From Oxytricha trifallax (taxonomy: Eukaryota > Ciliophora > Spirotrichea > Sporadotrichida > Oxytrichidae), in contig ARYC01017492.1 of assembly GCA_000711775.1 (NCBI GenBank), positions 62,001-126,000 on the forward strand: a stretch of 64,000 nucleotides of DNA, in the 5' to 3' direction. The translations under genes and the position numbers were made by a program. This document shows, piece after piece, positions 36,058-49,600 of this stretch. The notes under the pieces are model-generated. The model was not told where the DNA came from and searched no databases. It saw only the letters and a program-made list of their open reading frames with translations. Each line of letters starts with the position of its first letter. Position 1 is the stretch's first letter.

Positions 36058-39000
36058 TTCTACACAGACATTAAACTTATATTTTATATATACTGCTCTT
36101 TTGTATGATATTATTAAAGTTATTTAAAATCTTTAATTAAAATTATTTCAACATTTCATGTCTCAAGTTAAACTTTTCTTATAATTATTCTTCTTCAATT
36201 TTATAAAAGAATAAAATAATTAGTTATAAGGTGGTCTATAAATTTTAAATAATTTTTTAAAAATCGTATTCTTTTAATTTTGTTATTCCGATCACTGTTC
36301 AAAAAAATGAACTTTAGATTTAACCCTTCACACAATATTTAATGGCTAATACATTTAACCGACTATACTCTAGGTCAACTCAATATGTTTTACTTCCATT
36401 ATTCGCATTTATATATACTTAGAGTAATTTTCTATACATCCCTAAATTAAAATCATGATAATTACAGTTTCACTTATTAAAACAGTATAATAAATCTGAG
36501 TACTATAGAAAATCCTATGCCTGATTTCTTTTGAGTAAAGAATAAGAAATTAAAGGATTTGCGATTTTTCATTGATTAAATAAAAGAGAGCGGAATTTAG
36601 AGAAAAAACAATTCTAAAAATACAAATAGTGAATATAACAAATTAATATAATGGAAAAGAGAGATAAAAACAATTAAAGTTTTTAATTGATTAAGTTTTA
36701 ATCATCTAATCTTAAGCTTTAAATAATTAAACTTATAATGCCTTTACTATTCTTATTTATGTTTTATTTCTATCACTTTATATTATCCCCCCACATCTTT
36801 TTAGATTTTATTCAATATGGTTTTTCTTGAAAACTTTTTGTCATTCCTAAATATCAATAATTTATATAGTGAAATGTTTAAGATCCTGCAAGAAAATCTA
36901 CTCTTTCATCCAACAATCTTGAATTAATATAATCGTTTTAAATTTAAATTTATTATATAATAAAGGCATAATGATATTAAGTGTTTCAAGCTAAAGTTGG
37001 TATGTGAATTAAAATATTCAATTGGTTTTAGGTCCCTTGAACTTTGAAGAAAAGAATTTACTTATCAATGGCTTAAATGGAACAAGCTTTTACCTACACT
37101 AGAATGAAACAGTATGCAAAAAGCACTAGCTAGCAAGTAATACAGATATTAAAAAGTAAAATTAGAATTATATTTAAGTCTATATGAATGTTTAGGCAGT
37201 TTTAAAGGGAACAATTATATAAATTGTTAGTGAAATTATTTTAATTAAATGCCATATAGAATTAATTACTTGATTCATAAAAGATCGGTCTTACTTTATA
37301 AAAGTATTCAAATTAAACGTGATTCTGGGATCACTACTATAAATGTACGCGATCTAATAAAATAATCCTTATTTAATTCTATCATATTGACAACTTCTGC
37401 AAACAAGCCCAAATTAATTACTTTTTTCTAAATATACCAAACTAAAATTTTAAAAAATAAATGAAATTTTATGTTCAATAAAGATTTTGACTATAATGAA
37501 CTTATTAGCAATAAAGACAAATTAAAGTATATAAGGGAATTAATGAATATAGCGATTCTTATTTTAGTTATCTATTTATGAAAAAAGCCAAAAATATTTT
37601 GACTCGCTTCATATTTCTTAGATATGCAGAGTTGAAACTTAAATAACTCAAAATATTGTAAAATTGACATCCTCAACCTCATTAGGCTCATTAGCCCATT
37701 CTTAATTTAGGGCTTATAAACGATCATTTATGCCCCCATTTATATAACTTCTTTATTAAAATTATAAGTAAAATCAAACTATAATATATTTAATTAAAAT
37801 AGTAATCAAGATATTAATATTTAAATTTCTTATGAAATTATTCATTAAATAGTGGTCCATATTTTATTTTTAGTAATACTTATTAATTACATCTCTTTGT
37901 TTATTTTTTAATTAAGATTTTAACATAAATGGGACTTAAAGTGGGTTTATAAGCTCTAAATTAAGAATAGGCTTATAAGCCATTTGAGTATCGAACTGGT
38001 TGATATTTTAATGTCATGAACTGATATATTCAATGTGAATAATATTAATCCGTTAATTTATTAATTATTATAAATATATATATATATATATATATGTCAT
38101 AGTAATTTAAATTAAGTTGATGAATTTTCAACTCAGCTTAGGTATTGATAAATGCCTAAAACTATCAGAAAAGATAAATGTGGCATGCCAAGATATCTCA
38201 GAATACTGAATCTCTTATGATTTTAATTCACACAGTATTGAGAGAATATTAATTGTGGTGATATCTAAGAGCACCATCTAAGAAACACAATTAAAAGATG
38301 TTTAATTAATGACTAAAAGCAGTAATTGCTTTCAAGCTGATACTATTGAATGACGGAAAAAAGTAGGCTCTAAAATATATGACAATTCATAAGAAATACT
38401 ATAAGAATCATAGTATATGCTCAGTCAAACACAGAGGTATAATAATTGTATCTAAACTATTAAATGATAAGCATAAAAAGATAAGGGAATTTTTAATTTC
38501 AAAAAAGAAATTGCGGCAAATACAATTCTTTTAAACAATTCGCGGATGTCCTTATTAAGTAAGTTACATAAAACCGCATGAGAATTATTTTAGTAAAATC
38601 GTGGGTATAAAAAGCTATTTGCTCAAGAAAGATATAGAAATAATATCAAATTAATCTTCTTGAATAGAAATTTAAACTCTTAGGGATTTGAAATCTATTA
38701 TTCTAATGTTCATCATATATGTTTTACCAAGTTCAAATACATCTCAAATTATAATTCCTTAATATAATTACTCTTTTATATATCCTAATTCATTAGTTAA
38801 TTTTTGAAATTCCAAAAGTCTTGCTTATTGATAATTTACTTTTGGGTGTAAGAGGAAGTCGTAAACAAATAATAGAATTTACACTATGAGAAAAGATTAA
38901 GACTACTCAGGAAATTCTCAAGAAATCAAAGGAAAACAAAATTACAGATAGACTCTAAGTTTGATTAAATAACTGCAATCTTAAATTATTCACAATGTTT

Positions 39001-39499
39001 GAGATATTAAATGGTACTTGTGAATAAATAAGTGAGAAAGAAGTCTTTAATAAAATATGAATTTCTAAATTCTATTTATGAAATATTTATATGAATAAAA
39101 GGATTAATTTATTTGTATAGTATAATAATTCTCTTTCTTGATCAAACAGCTTTTATAACCAACGACTTTCTACTGAAATAATTCTCATGGATTTAAATGG
39201 AAATAATATATTTTCATATCATTTTCAACTTTTCTCTCAAGGCATGTCAGAACCTATTAGATCGATTATATATATAAATGAGAAAAAATTTAATCATAAT
39301 TTATACTCAGTATTAGTTAGTTAAACAATATTATAATCTGCTATAATTACAAGGTATACAATGAATACTGATCAATTTAAAAATTATATAATTTAGTTTA
39401 ATTTCAATAATAAACTCATAAATAAATTCAAGAAGCTATCTATCGCACTCATCAGTTAATTTTAAAGTATACAAATAAATATATAAACTTTTTAATTAA
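36058..39499. other. AT-rich stretch, one weak small frame
   Basis: Mainly spacer. At about 37067-37190 (+) a frame from ATG reads MEQAFTYTRMKQYAKSTSQQ to TGA (about 40 codons). A (TA)n run of about 20 bp lies at 38076-38096. Nothing else is supported. Confidence 0.3.
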
Positions 39500-40100
39500 G
39501 ACATATCAATAAAATAAGCTAAATATCTTAGATAATAAGCTCAGGGTGATCGCACGCAAACTCATTTCACAGAGTATTATTATAACCACTGTGAATTTAG
39601 AAATGATATTTGAACATTTTATCTTTTTAAGTTCTGTTTATTCCCAAGAAAAGCACTTTTCATTGAGTAACTCATGTAAGACCTTTTGGCAGAGATGCAG
39701 GATTAACTTCAAACTAGCAATTTCAAAGCGTTTTAAATATACTGTTTTTAGAGAAATTTTCTGTCACAGGTTCTTATGAGCAAGTTCAGGAAGAAACTAA
39801 ATTTATTAGATTCATGAAAAATAAGGCAAATGGAAGTTAAATGCAACTATTCTCAAATTGTGGTCTATAATGCAGGGAAAGCAACTATATTGGCTGAGGT
39901 AGACTTGTATCATACAAACTTGGTAGAATTTTGACTATACTGAGACGATAAACCGAGATTGCATATGGGAGTTAGAAGGATAATAAGAGAAGAACAATAT
40001 AAAAAGTAAATTGTTATAATTAGTATCAACAATTCAATTGTAGTTATAGTGTGATTAAATTAATTAAAAAATTAAGTTTAAAAATTGATCACATTGATTA
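39500..40100. other. Coding-like patch, strand unresolved
   Basis: 39770 to about 39500 on the - strand reads KISLKTVYLKRFEIASLKLI and LCQKVLHELLNEKCFSWEQT. 39830-39932 on the + strand starts at ATG and reads MEVKCNYSQIVVYNAGKATI then LAEVDLYHTNLVEF to TGA. A third frame is also open. Base composition suggests genes or MDSs, but I cannot choose between strands. Confidence 0.25.
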
Positions 40101-40460
40101 TCAAAATTAGAAATATTAGTAAAACGAAAGAATTCAGAATATCTTGGGGAAATTCTTAAATATGTCTTCCAGAAAATGTAAAAGCAAATCGATCTCTTGA
40201 TGCAAGTGCTCATATATTATTTATTCTGTTGATTGACCTAGATATTATTATATATCTAAATTCTTAATTAAATTTGAAACTACTTTTCAAAAATTTAATC
40301 TTATTATGGCTTATAAATATAAGACTGCTAATCTTTATAAGCAAATTTAACCTTCTTACTTTTTACTTCCACATTAAGATCTTCTTCATTATTCTACCTA
40401 TATAAACAAATAAAAAATGCAACTCTCTGCTATTTATAAATAGCCTGCCTGCTTTACAAT

Positions 40461-40582
40461 ATATATAAACCCCAAAACCCCAATACATATATGCGTGATA
40501 GTTTAATAAGTTGGTATAGTGATGATTTAATATCGATAAATAGCGAAATTCCAAACTTCACAATTTAACTTATTATAGGGCC
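40461..40582 (+). repeat. Left terminal inverted repeat
   Basis: Begins tatataaa, then CCCCAAAACCCC (40470-40481), and continues through tgcgtgatagtttaataagt and cgataaatagcgaaatt to ggcc at 40582. It matches the right end over its whole length with only a few differences, apart from one extra CCCCAAAA unit. Confidence 0.9.
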
Positions 40583-40936
40583 TTCAAAGTGCAGTTTCCA
40601 ATGATCAGTAATGTGGGAAAAAAGTTCGAATTTTATTTCGGTCCCATACTTTACCATTGGATAGAGCACAGTGCGTAGATGAAGAATATGTGGTCCTTAC
40701 CCTACTTTTGACATCTGTGAGCTGAGTTGCGTCATTTGCAAGGTTCATGGGGCACTCGTTTTGAACCTCCCTCTTTTCCTTAATTCAAATTTTAATTAAA
40801 TTATTAATACTATTAAATTTTAAAACTTAACTACTATGGTGGAATTCAAAGGACCATAGTCTCGTTCATGTACACTTGCTTTAGCTCTCAATTCCTGCAA
40901 AAGCGTAGACTTCATGTCTCTCTTGCCTGCGGTCAT
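40579..40936 (-). CDS. Two open coding islands next to the G4T4 repeat
   Basis: From ATG 40936: MTAGKRDMKSTLLQELRAKA, then VHERDYGPLNSTI. About 60 bp of AT-rich DNA follows, then a second GC-rich open stretch: NECPMNLANDATQLTDVKSR, TYSSSTHCALSNGKVWDRNK and THWKLHFEGP-like residues. The ATG lies only about 42 nt inside the telomere-type repeat at 40979-40995, as in a hypotrich nanochromosome or a TBE end. The two stretches are in different frames, so an excised segment or indel lies between them. No family is recognised. Confidence 0.4.
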
Positions 40937-40978
40937 TACTTCCAACCAGTGCAATAAAATCCCAAGTTTAATCGAGCA

Positions 40979-40995
40979 GGGGTTTTGGGGTTTTG
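40979..40995 (+). repeat. G4T4G4T4G telomere-type repeat
   Basis: Exactly 17 nt of two G4T4 units plus a G. The opposite orientation (CCCCAAAACCCC) lies 500 bp to the left. It is the right length and orientation for the right end of a TBE element or for a telomeric cap incorporated into germline DNA. Confidence 0.85.
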
Positions 40996-42633
40996 AAGGG
41001 CTATAAGCATTTATTATTAAGCTTATTTTAATTCAGCTAAAATTTAATCGATTTAAACACATAAATTTAACAATCCTTTATCAATATACATTACAAATCA
41101 ATCTCAATGTATTTAAAATATGATACATTTATATATAAATAATAAAAATTATCAATTCTATTTTACATAATAGTAAACAAATAATTTATATTTCTCAAAT
41201 TTCTTAATTTTACTATCAAATATTTCTTACACATATTTTTATACATATAAAATAAAATTTTTTATTAATTGATAATTATAGATTAAAATTTTTATATAAG
41301 CTATAAAAAATAAAATAATCTTTAAATTCTACTTATTTTCTCATTTTTAAGCATTCTTATATCAATTAATATGTAAAATGCATTTTTTTATTTTTATTTA
41401 TTAATTTATTAACTATTTGATGAAATTGTGAATTAAATCATAACATATTTTAGAATTGGAAACAAATTGATCGCGGAAATTTCAGATTGCACCTTATGAC
41501 ATTCACAAATTGATCACATGATAATTTACTTTCAATCTCAAATGTGAACTACTCAATTCTAAATATTTGAGATATGAAACAGATTCAATTCAAATATCCC
41601 GACTAAATTTCCTTTTGCAATTTCTCAAATTTGAAGATTGAATCTCAAATGTAAGCAAAAATAAAAGAAATATAAATTAATATTTTTTATATAAAAATCT
41701 AAAACTAAAATTAAAAATTTTACTGTAGTATTTCAATACAATAAAGGCATAGATAACAATCTATATCTTATGATTCAATTTTTCCTATTTAAATTATTTA
41801 AATTAACATATAAAATTTATTCAAACATTATTTGATTATTATAACTATTTATATATAAAATATGAATTATTGAAAATAAAATATCTATAAAGAAATAAAA
41901 ATTTTATTTTAAATGGTATAAGATTAAATAAAAATTTCAAGAAAAAATTTAACTTATTATACTTTATTTATAGAAGTTTAAAATTTAGAATCCATTAAAT
42001 AGGATTTATACAATCTTAACTTTCTATGAAATATTTTATTTATCCATTAAAATTATGATATTTATTAATTAAACCTAAAAATAAAAAGATAAATTATATG
42101 ATATATTTATTTACTTATATTTTAATTTTCTAAATTTTATTTTTATGGCATTCATATATCAAATGATATAAATTTAAGAATATTTTTATAGTACCATTAT
42201 TTATTAACTTATATATGATAATTTACAAATATTTTAATGTAAAAACTACTAATCGTAAATAAAATAAAATTTAATTTATATATAAATGTAATAAAATGCT
42301 TACCTTTAAAATTTATAAGTGTATTAAGTTCAATTTATTTTTTTTTATTTGTATTTGTATTCAATTGTTAAATATGTTACTTTGAATTCTTTCATATCTC
42401 ACTTCAAAGTCAATTTGAATTGAGAATCTATCTAAAATTTTGAAATTGAGGAAACAAATATTTTGTAAATTTAAGATTCAATCTTCAATTGCAATTTGAA
42501 TTGATTGCAGAATATATCAAATTTGTGAGTTTAATTTACAATTCTTGTCTGAATTTGATCACTCTAATTTCAAATTGTCCATTTATTCTGCCTAAAAAGA
42601 TTAAAAAATTTTAAAAACAAAGATACGAAAAAA
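40996..42633. other. AT-rich stretch inside the 10.4-kb element
   Basis: Extremely AT-rich, no coding signal. Patches of caaatttgaaatt-like repeats occur at 41440-41660 and 42350-42580. Confidence 0.4.
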
Positions 42634-42912
42634 CTGGATCCAAAGATGCTTGGTCCCTAGTAGAACACTACCCGCTGGCCAGGCGAGCTGCATAAAGCAA
42701 CGTGTTCCCTCGAGGGGGTACGATTAGTCTACGCGTTACACTATCACAAAGGTCTGGGGGTTAAAGCCAGCCTTACTGAAGCTGGGATAGCAAACTCTGA
42801 GTTGCCAATGTACCACATGCCTCGGTTCGGCACAACCAAGTTCTTAGGGGAATATAACTACGATACAACGACACTGCACAGGTATTATTAATAATAATCA
42901 TTCTAGGTTTGA
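42634..42912 (+). CDS. Isolated GC-rich coding island, hypothetical
   Basis: About 250 bp at near 50% GC within over 80% AT flanks. One frame is open throughout, with consecutive TAG TAG read as Gln: MLGPQQNTTRWPGELHKATC, SLEGVRLVYALHYHKGLGVK, SLTEAGIANSELPMYHMPRF and TTKFLGEYNYDTTTLHRYY. It then runs through an AT-rich tail to TGA at 42910-42912. Start at an internal ATG (42646) is possible. Compositional contrast is the strongest of any island in the window. It may be an MDS or a captured gene fragment. No family is recognised. Confidence 0.55.
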
Positions 42913-43985
42913 TTGATAATTTTTTTTGATTTTTATTAATAAATTATTTGTAATCTTGAATTTAAAATTAGGGTTAAGAATTTTGCTTGTAAAAGGCAAT
43001 GCTTAGTAAAATTAAATTATTTATTTTTTGTTTAATTTAACTTTTTATTTAAATTTTAATTAACTTACTATTTCTTATAGTAAGTTAATTTCCTATCTTC
43101 CTATTCCAATAGGACTCCCATATTAATAAGTTTATTTATTTTAAAACTTATTTTTAAATCTATGGCAAATTAGGGTTCATTACAAGGACCAGTAAGGGCA
43201 ATATAGGAATACTTTTATTTCCTATTTAAATTTAATTTAATTTAAATTAAATCTTAATTTTTAATTTTTTAAAAATTATCTTAAATTTTTAAGATATACA
43301 AACTTTTATTTTATCATTATAAAATCATTATTTACTTGTAAATTTATATAAATGTTGAATATTCGTAAACATTAGATTCATAGCTTATGATTTGATAATT
43401 ACTTTTATGTTTATCATTCAGGAATATTAGTTCATGATCTTTGAGATAATAAATTTATATATAAGTTTAAATAAGATAATATTTTTCATTTATTTATTAA
43501 TATTTTATTACTATCTAACAATATTTTAAGCAAATTCGTTTTAAGTAGCTATTAATAATAATTTATTGAATTTATTTAAATATAAATTAAAATCTAAGTT
43601 AATTTGATGTATTTAAATTAGTAAGCATATTTAAATATAGCATATGAAAATTATAATTGAAATTAATTTAATTGAAGCTGATTTCAAGAAACTTATAAAA
43701 AATTCTTATATAACATGTTCTTTAATTAATTTGATAATATATTTTTAATTAATGCTATTAAAATTTAAATAAATAGGAATTTATGATTATAATTTAAATA
43801 TCTTGAATGAATAAGAAAACTTTAGAAACTTTAACTGTAATGAATCAAAAATTGTTAAGAAATATATGGTATATAATTAAAAATAAAGTTTCTATTTAAA
43901 AAGCTTAGAATTATTTTGAATTTTCTTTAAATTTTTTACTTTGAAATACCTTCTCTAATACTTAAGTATAAATTTACTTTGATCC
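42913..43985. other. AT-rich stretch, no gene seen
   Basis: Spacer between the coding island and the transposase 3' end. Confidence 0.4.
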
Positions 43986-45610
43986 TCACAAGTCTTTAAG
44001 TGAGATAGATTCCAAAGCAGCAGTTAAGACATGATAGTAGCATCTCCTAACAAGATTTTGATTAATCCTACTTATATTCATACCAAGTTCTTTCATAAAG
44101 GCGGCCCAATAACCTCTATAAGGATTAACTTATCATAACTTACTTTGATTAGGCTCTAGTATTCAAAGGATTCAAGTCTCTATTCTTATCCAAGAGTACA
44201 TAAGCTCTGCTGGAGCTAGCCTGTAATGATAAGGCCCAAGAAACATAAGCGGTAATTTGAGATTGTCATACTTTGCCATTACTTCTTACGATCTGTGATA
44301 GGGAGCGTTATCAATCATGATAACTGTATTCTTTCTCCACTCCAAATCTATATCATCTAATGTAAGTGCAAGCTTGCACAAGAAGTACATAAATAGTATT
44401 GATTAGTTCTTCCCCTATTCACAGTATAGAAAAACTCTCCAGTACTGGACACTCCAATAATCAAGTTCATTTGACTAAGCCTCTAAGATTTTGTAACTCT
44501 ATTCTTAACATAAGGAGCTGTCCAGCCTCTTCTTCTCTCATCAGTCTAGTGCAATACTGATTCATCAATGTTAATAATTCTCTTGCCTTCACTTAGAAAG
44601 AGTATGAATTGTTAGGCTGCATACTAGCGTTGAAGCTTACTACTGTTACTGTTATGAAGATTCGTTATCTACTTAACTTACTTGTAAGTCATCATTAGTT
44701 CATTCTTAAGGAACCTTCGAATCATCTACTTAGAACAGTGAAGCTGGATCTTTGACACTAAGCTTTTCTGTATATCTGATATTTAGATAGGCACTTAGTC
44801 ATAAGTAAGCATATTCACTATATGAGTGCGAGCTCTGCTGTGCAGCTTCTTATACTTGCATCTATTAACTTACTTAAGATTCCAGAAGCTTGCTTTTTTA
44901 AGGGATTGTTAAGGTACCTTCTTAACTTATAGTATGAAATGCCAAGCCTCTTCATAATCTGCTAGCAATTTAGCTTTTCAGACATTTAGTCTTTGAGATT
45001 CCTGAGCCAGCTTTAGCTCTTTTTGCTGCTGCTCCTTTTCTTTCATGATCTTGAGTTATCATCGAGGCACTATAGCTTAAAGCTAAGTATGCTATCCAAA
45101 GACTGGAAGTGAGTCTTTCATTTTATGGTTCTCTAATACTTTCTATTCTAATTACTTCATATCTATTAAAGGTGCTCTTTCGAGCATACCTTAAGGTTCT
45201 AATTCTGATTAGGTATAGTCAGTGTAGATCTCAAGTGTGATCTGGCCAAGAGTCTATATTTAGTGGCCATCTAGTAACGATTCCTTAAATCCTCCTAGCT
45301 TACTTACTCTATAGGTTTCCTTAGGATCAATAATAAAGCCTTTGAAATTCAAAGACTCTAATGAATCTTCCAGATCATAGTAGTAATTAAGCATCTCTTT
45401 TTTGCTTACAGTCTCTATCTCAACATCAGCAACTGTAATGTTCCTTTAGTATAACATATTGGTTGTTATGTAATCTGCAGTATCGCTTTCATCATCTGTT
45501 TCACTACTTGAGCTTCGCTCACTATCTGAACTACTAGAGCTTTTATCTTCTTCCTCTTATTGGAAAAATTCAACCAGCTTAGACTATCTCTTTTAAGAAC
45601 TTGATTCCAT
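43986..45610 (-). pseudogene. IS630/Tc1-type DD34E transposase (copy B), frameshifted
   Basis: From ATG 45610: an acidic serine-rich N-terminus (KSSSSSDSERSSSSETDDES), a globular part, a Glu/Gln-rich stretch, then NMLTYDQVPIQISDIQKSLV (helix-turn-helix region). The DDE core reads GKRIINIDESVLHQTDERRR (first Asp 44576-44574), NTVIMIDNAPYHRSQEVMA (second Asp 44312-44310) and FLGPYHYRLAPAELMYSWI (Glu 44207-44205). Exactly 34 codons lie between the last two, as in Tc1/mariner. The C-terminus is VLTAALESISLKDL before TGA. In-frame TGA codons near 45060 and 44980 and frame changes near 44390 and 44180 disable it. It diverges from the 22-kDa-like gene. Confidence 0.85.
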
Positions 45611-45800
45611 AAGTTCAGTGCTTAATTTCCTAATAATGAATTACTTTGGTGCTGGTAGGAAATCCGCATGCGGACATCGGATCATGCTGAAGGCATTTCA
45701 TAATAGTGAAAATGACTATCTCATTATAGTAACAGTGCTGTCTTCATGAGCCAATATTTGGATATTTAAAACGGCTGATGGCACCTCCTATTAGAATTTA

Positions 45801-46604
45801 ATGAACCAAGCGTAACTTACTGGCATCAATTTTTAAGAACTAGCTTAGAAGTGCAAAAGCAAGAAAGAGCTCTACATTTCTCACCCAGGATTGTCGGGCC
45901 TTCTTACCCAAGCCTGATTCAACCAACATTTACTTCTTCAAGTCCATCATAAGAGAAAAGAAGGAGGTAAGCATCTCTCCTTAATTGTAACCGTCTTCTT
46001 AGTACATCAGAAGAGAAGACGTCAAAGTGTCCGCAGTGCCTCACATAGAGGGACTTACAGTCCAGGACTTCCTCGATTATGCGAGAGACATCCCCAGACT
46101 ACTCAACTTTCTTCCTGATGAGCGAGACTGGGTCCACTTAGACAGGCAATGGATCTGTGATTTGCTCTATGCCTTAGACACCGACGGTGTCACCAACATG
46201 ATTCACGATGCAATGCTTTAACGGAAAGAAAGGCTTGAGCAAAGCAGAGACCTAGTCATTGAAATGAGACCTGAATTTGTTGACGCACTCTCTAGATGCC
46301 TCAGCTTCAGCAGTAAGTTTACTCTCTTTACATTTACTTTGTAGCTGAGAGAGGCAAAGCTGTGAATCTCATGAAGGACTCATCTAAAAGAAAGAGAACA
46401 AGAGATGAAATTGAAGAGGTGAAAGATTATGAGACAGACTTGAAGTCAGACAGGCAGCTCTTTCTATAAGAAACTAAGAGGCTGAAGCAAGAGCATGATA
46501 ACTTGGAAAGTGAAGTACTTGACTTACGCAAAATGAAGGAGCAAGTTATGCAAGACTTCGGCTCTCAGAATCTGGAAGGGCAGGTGTAGAACTTCAGCCT
46601 TTGA
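45801..46604 (+). CDS. 22-kDa-like transposon protein gene (copy B), two introns, one frameshift
   Basis: ATG 45801 opens MNQAQLTGINFQELAQKCKS. A 1-nt shift near 45900 leads to GLLPKPDSTNIYFFKSIIRE. Intron 1 is 45967-46002 (36 nt) and intron 2 is 46313-46344 (32 nt), both gtaag..tag. The main exons read VKVSAVPHIEGLTVQDFLDY, RDIPRLLNFLPDERDWVHLD and QWICDLLYALDTDGVTNMIH, then RKRTRDEIEEVKDYETDLKS and a coiled coil ending EGQVQNFSL at TGA 46602-46604. From 46027 on it is fully intact (182 codons, about 21 kDa), the best-preserved copy. The 22-kDa ORF of TBE is a plausible counterpart by size and position, not verified. Confidence 0.8.
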
Positions 46605-46697
46605 CTTCTGCTGGTCTCTATTCTCATCCATTCTCTGAACACTACTAATAGAAAGAGTTAGAATATGGTGAATTCTTTTAGAAATTAAGCTTTAAAA

Positions 46698-49600
46698 TCA
46701 TCTTCTTTTTAACCCCTCTCTTTAGGGGTTCCTATGGTCTATATCACTTTTCAAGTTTCTCTTTTAATTTGAAGCCTTCTTCAACCAGGCTTCCATACAT
46801 TCTTCGACCTCTTCATGCTCCTTGTAAGTTTCACTAAAAGACTTGTCTCTGCAACTCCTCCTTACAAGTATAACTCACTTTTCAACTAAGTCCTTAATCT
46901 GCTCTGCCTTCTCATAAGCCTTCCTACTTCTCTTATTAGTCTTTATCTTTCCTTCCTTGCTCTTCGATCTTTCTCTGCCTGGCTCTTAAGTGATCTCCTC
47001 ATATTGGCGCCTCACGCCGTTTTTGAAAATTTTCTCGACTTCACTAATAGGCTTGTCTTAGAGCACAGGGTTCTGGCTCATCTTCTCTACAATGAATTCT
47101 ATGATAGAAGGTTAATAGAACCCTAATTTACTTTGAGTGTCTGGCTCTTCAGCCACAGCTTCAGTTTTCATTTCCTCTTCAGAGGCCTTCCTTGCTTCCT
47201 CGATATCCTTTTTGGCTCCTATGAAAGAACTTTCTACTTTTTCGACTATCTTCTCCACTATAGCCTTTACAACTGCAACTTAATGATCGATGGCTATAAT
47301 CAATTCAGAAGGAACTTCGGGCTCCTTTGCTTGATGATTAATATCCATATCAATAGCTTCTTATTTGTCTTACAAATTAAATTATACTTCATTGAACTTT
47401 ATGTCTAATATAAGGTCGATCTCATTCTACTCTACTTAAAGAAGCTACTCAGCACTATCTTTGGAGTTGAGTCTATACAAAACTCTTTGCCATTGCCCTT
47501 AGTATTAAGTCTTCCAATTCTTCCTATAATCTGCTCTTCATACCTTTTAGAGAAGACATCTGCGATGATGAGGTAAGAACCTCCGTTCTAGTTGATTTCA
47601 TCATTCGTCTGAATGTCAGTCCCTCTTCAATGAGCTTCTTTCAGCAAGTATATTCCATATTCCTTTTTCGCATTCTTCATTAAGTATCTGCCTTCAATCA
47701 TGGATTCGAATTGGCGGCTTGCCCTCTGCTTAAACTTGTGAAGTCGTAGCCCGATCTCAAATGGCCTATCTCTATTGCATTATAGTTAGTTGAAGCCACT
47801 ATTAGAACTGGGGAGTGGCTTAGCTGCTCTATTATAATTTCTTTGATCTTAGCCAAGTAATCACTCTAATTAGTGCTCACAAACACATCCGGGTATTGAG
47901 TCTTTATATTTCCCTAGAGTTAATCAAGAGTGGGAAATACTACAGGTGTAGCTTGAAAAGCTAGCTTTAAACAGTTCTCTTCAGTAAAAGAGAGATTGCT
48001 TCCAGAAAATTCTATCACTTTATGAGCTTGCTGAAAGTACTCAAGAGAGTTGATTATAGTATCAACAGAGCCATCAAACATAATCCAGTCGTACTCGTCC
48101 AACTAATACGTAGCTTTGCTACCATACACTCACAGCCTTGCTGTTCTTTTGCATCTTCTTTAATTAGGGCTAAGTATAGAAATAGATGCCAGTATCTTTG
48201 GCAAAGAAGTTTAGATTGCAATTAAGCTACATTGCTTTAATGACTCTCTAGTATCGTTTGAAGTCTCTTTGCACTAAGTGCTCATTCTTGCTGAGTATAA
48301 AGACTGATCTTTAAGTTTTAAGAGCAATAAGGATTGCTATAGCAATGCATATTAGGGTCTTCCCATTGCCAATACCAAAATGAATGAAGTGATTGCTGTA
48401 AAGGTTGTCACAGATATAGTTCAAACATAAGACCTGAGAGCAGTAGAATTTGAAGCCTAAATTTTACTCCAAAGTTTCTAATTCGGCACTTACTTTTAAG
48501 AGTTCCTTTGGAGACCTGCTATTGAATCTGGATGCTACTTGGTTATATAAGTTCTCATTCTTGAATAGCTAAAGAAGGTCATTAACAGCCTTTTCAGAGA
48601 AGGCTTCCATAGTCCTTGGCAATTGCATTATTCTTTCAAGGTCAGAGAAGTCACAGTTTAGACAGTTGTCAATAGTGTGAATGCTTAACTATACATTTTT
48701 CTCGACTTGCGCATTCACAATCAACTACTATACTTTCCTGATTTGTTCAATCTTCCCTACCCATTATTGATCTCTGCTTTGCAGTCTTGAAGCAAGGCCT
48801 TTCATAAAATGCACCATTGAGACTTTGTCGATGACTTCTTGCTTTTATAAGAAGGTTTCCCTTGTTGAAGATATGTAGTCTTTTAAAGACTCTAAGTTAG
48901 GGGCAGAGCATAAGGCACATATTCTTACAAAGTACTCTGTATACTATACAGGAATGTCTCTTATAAGGTTCAATCCACAGTCTTGCTTAAGCAAGATAAT
49001 AAAAGGCACGTTCATTATAAAGAAGGAATTTGGTATTAGTTGATGACCTAAGGGTCAATTAAAAAGTAGTGCCATGTTTAAGCCAAAAGCTGAATGATGC
49101 CTGGATTAGAGTCGTTTAGCTTCTAGACTATAGCAAGCTGCTTACTTAGGCATGTTGCCTCAGTAATAAAGACCAAGTTGGCTAAGCCTATAGCTTGTCT
49201 AGCATTGGGTGACCTTATAAGTAAGAGAATTGCTTCTTATATTAAGTTCTCTTCTGGCTGATATTTTTCCCCTGTATAGTAACTGAGGGCAGCCAAGAAG
49301 ATACGAGCCTTGTAGTCTTAGTCTAGCCTTTAGTTACTTGAGATGAACTCTGTAATTAAATAGAAGAGCCCTTGGTTCACTTAGGGCTCATTTGCCATCT
49401 CAAAGTGCTAAAGGAACGAAAAGAGTGATTGGGTGTTGCGGGCCATTATATCTTGAAGGATCTGTTCCTTTTATTAATAATTGATTATTTGAAACTTTCA
49501 AATTGCTTGACCAACATCTCATGGCCAATGATTGAGCCATAGTTAATAACCAGCTAAGGTAAGGGTCTTAGAGCTTGCATTGATTCACTTGCTAAGCTCA

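Noticed and set aside
40363..40554. 63-codon - strand frame overlapping the left terminal repeat
   Set aside because: Most of it is terminal-repeat sequence and no copy-level protein conservation is seen.
42640..42890. Possible tRNA or SINE because of the GC-rich, box-like sequence
   Set aside because: No cloverleaf or proper A/B boxes could be laid out, while one frame is open over the whole island.
47133..47408. 91-codon + strand frame inside the SecA-like gene
   Set aside because: Antisense shadow of the - strand coding sequence, which has family motifs.
48022..48225. 67-codon + strand frame
   Set aside because: Antisense to the SecA-like DEYDW region.
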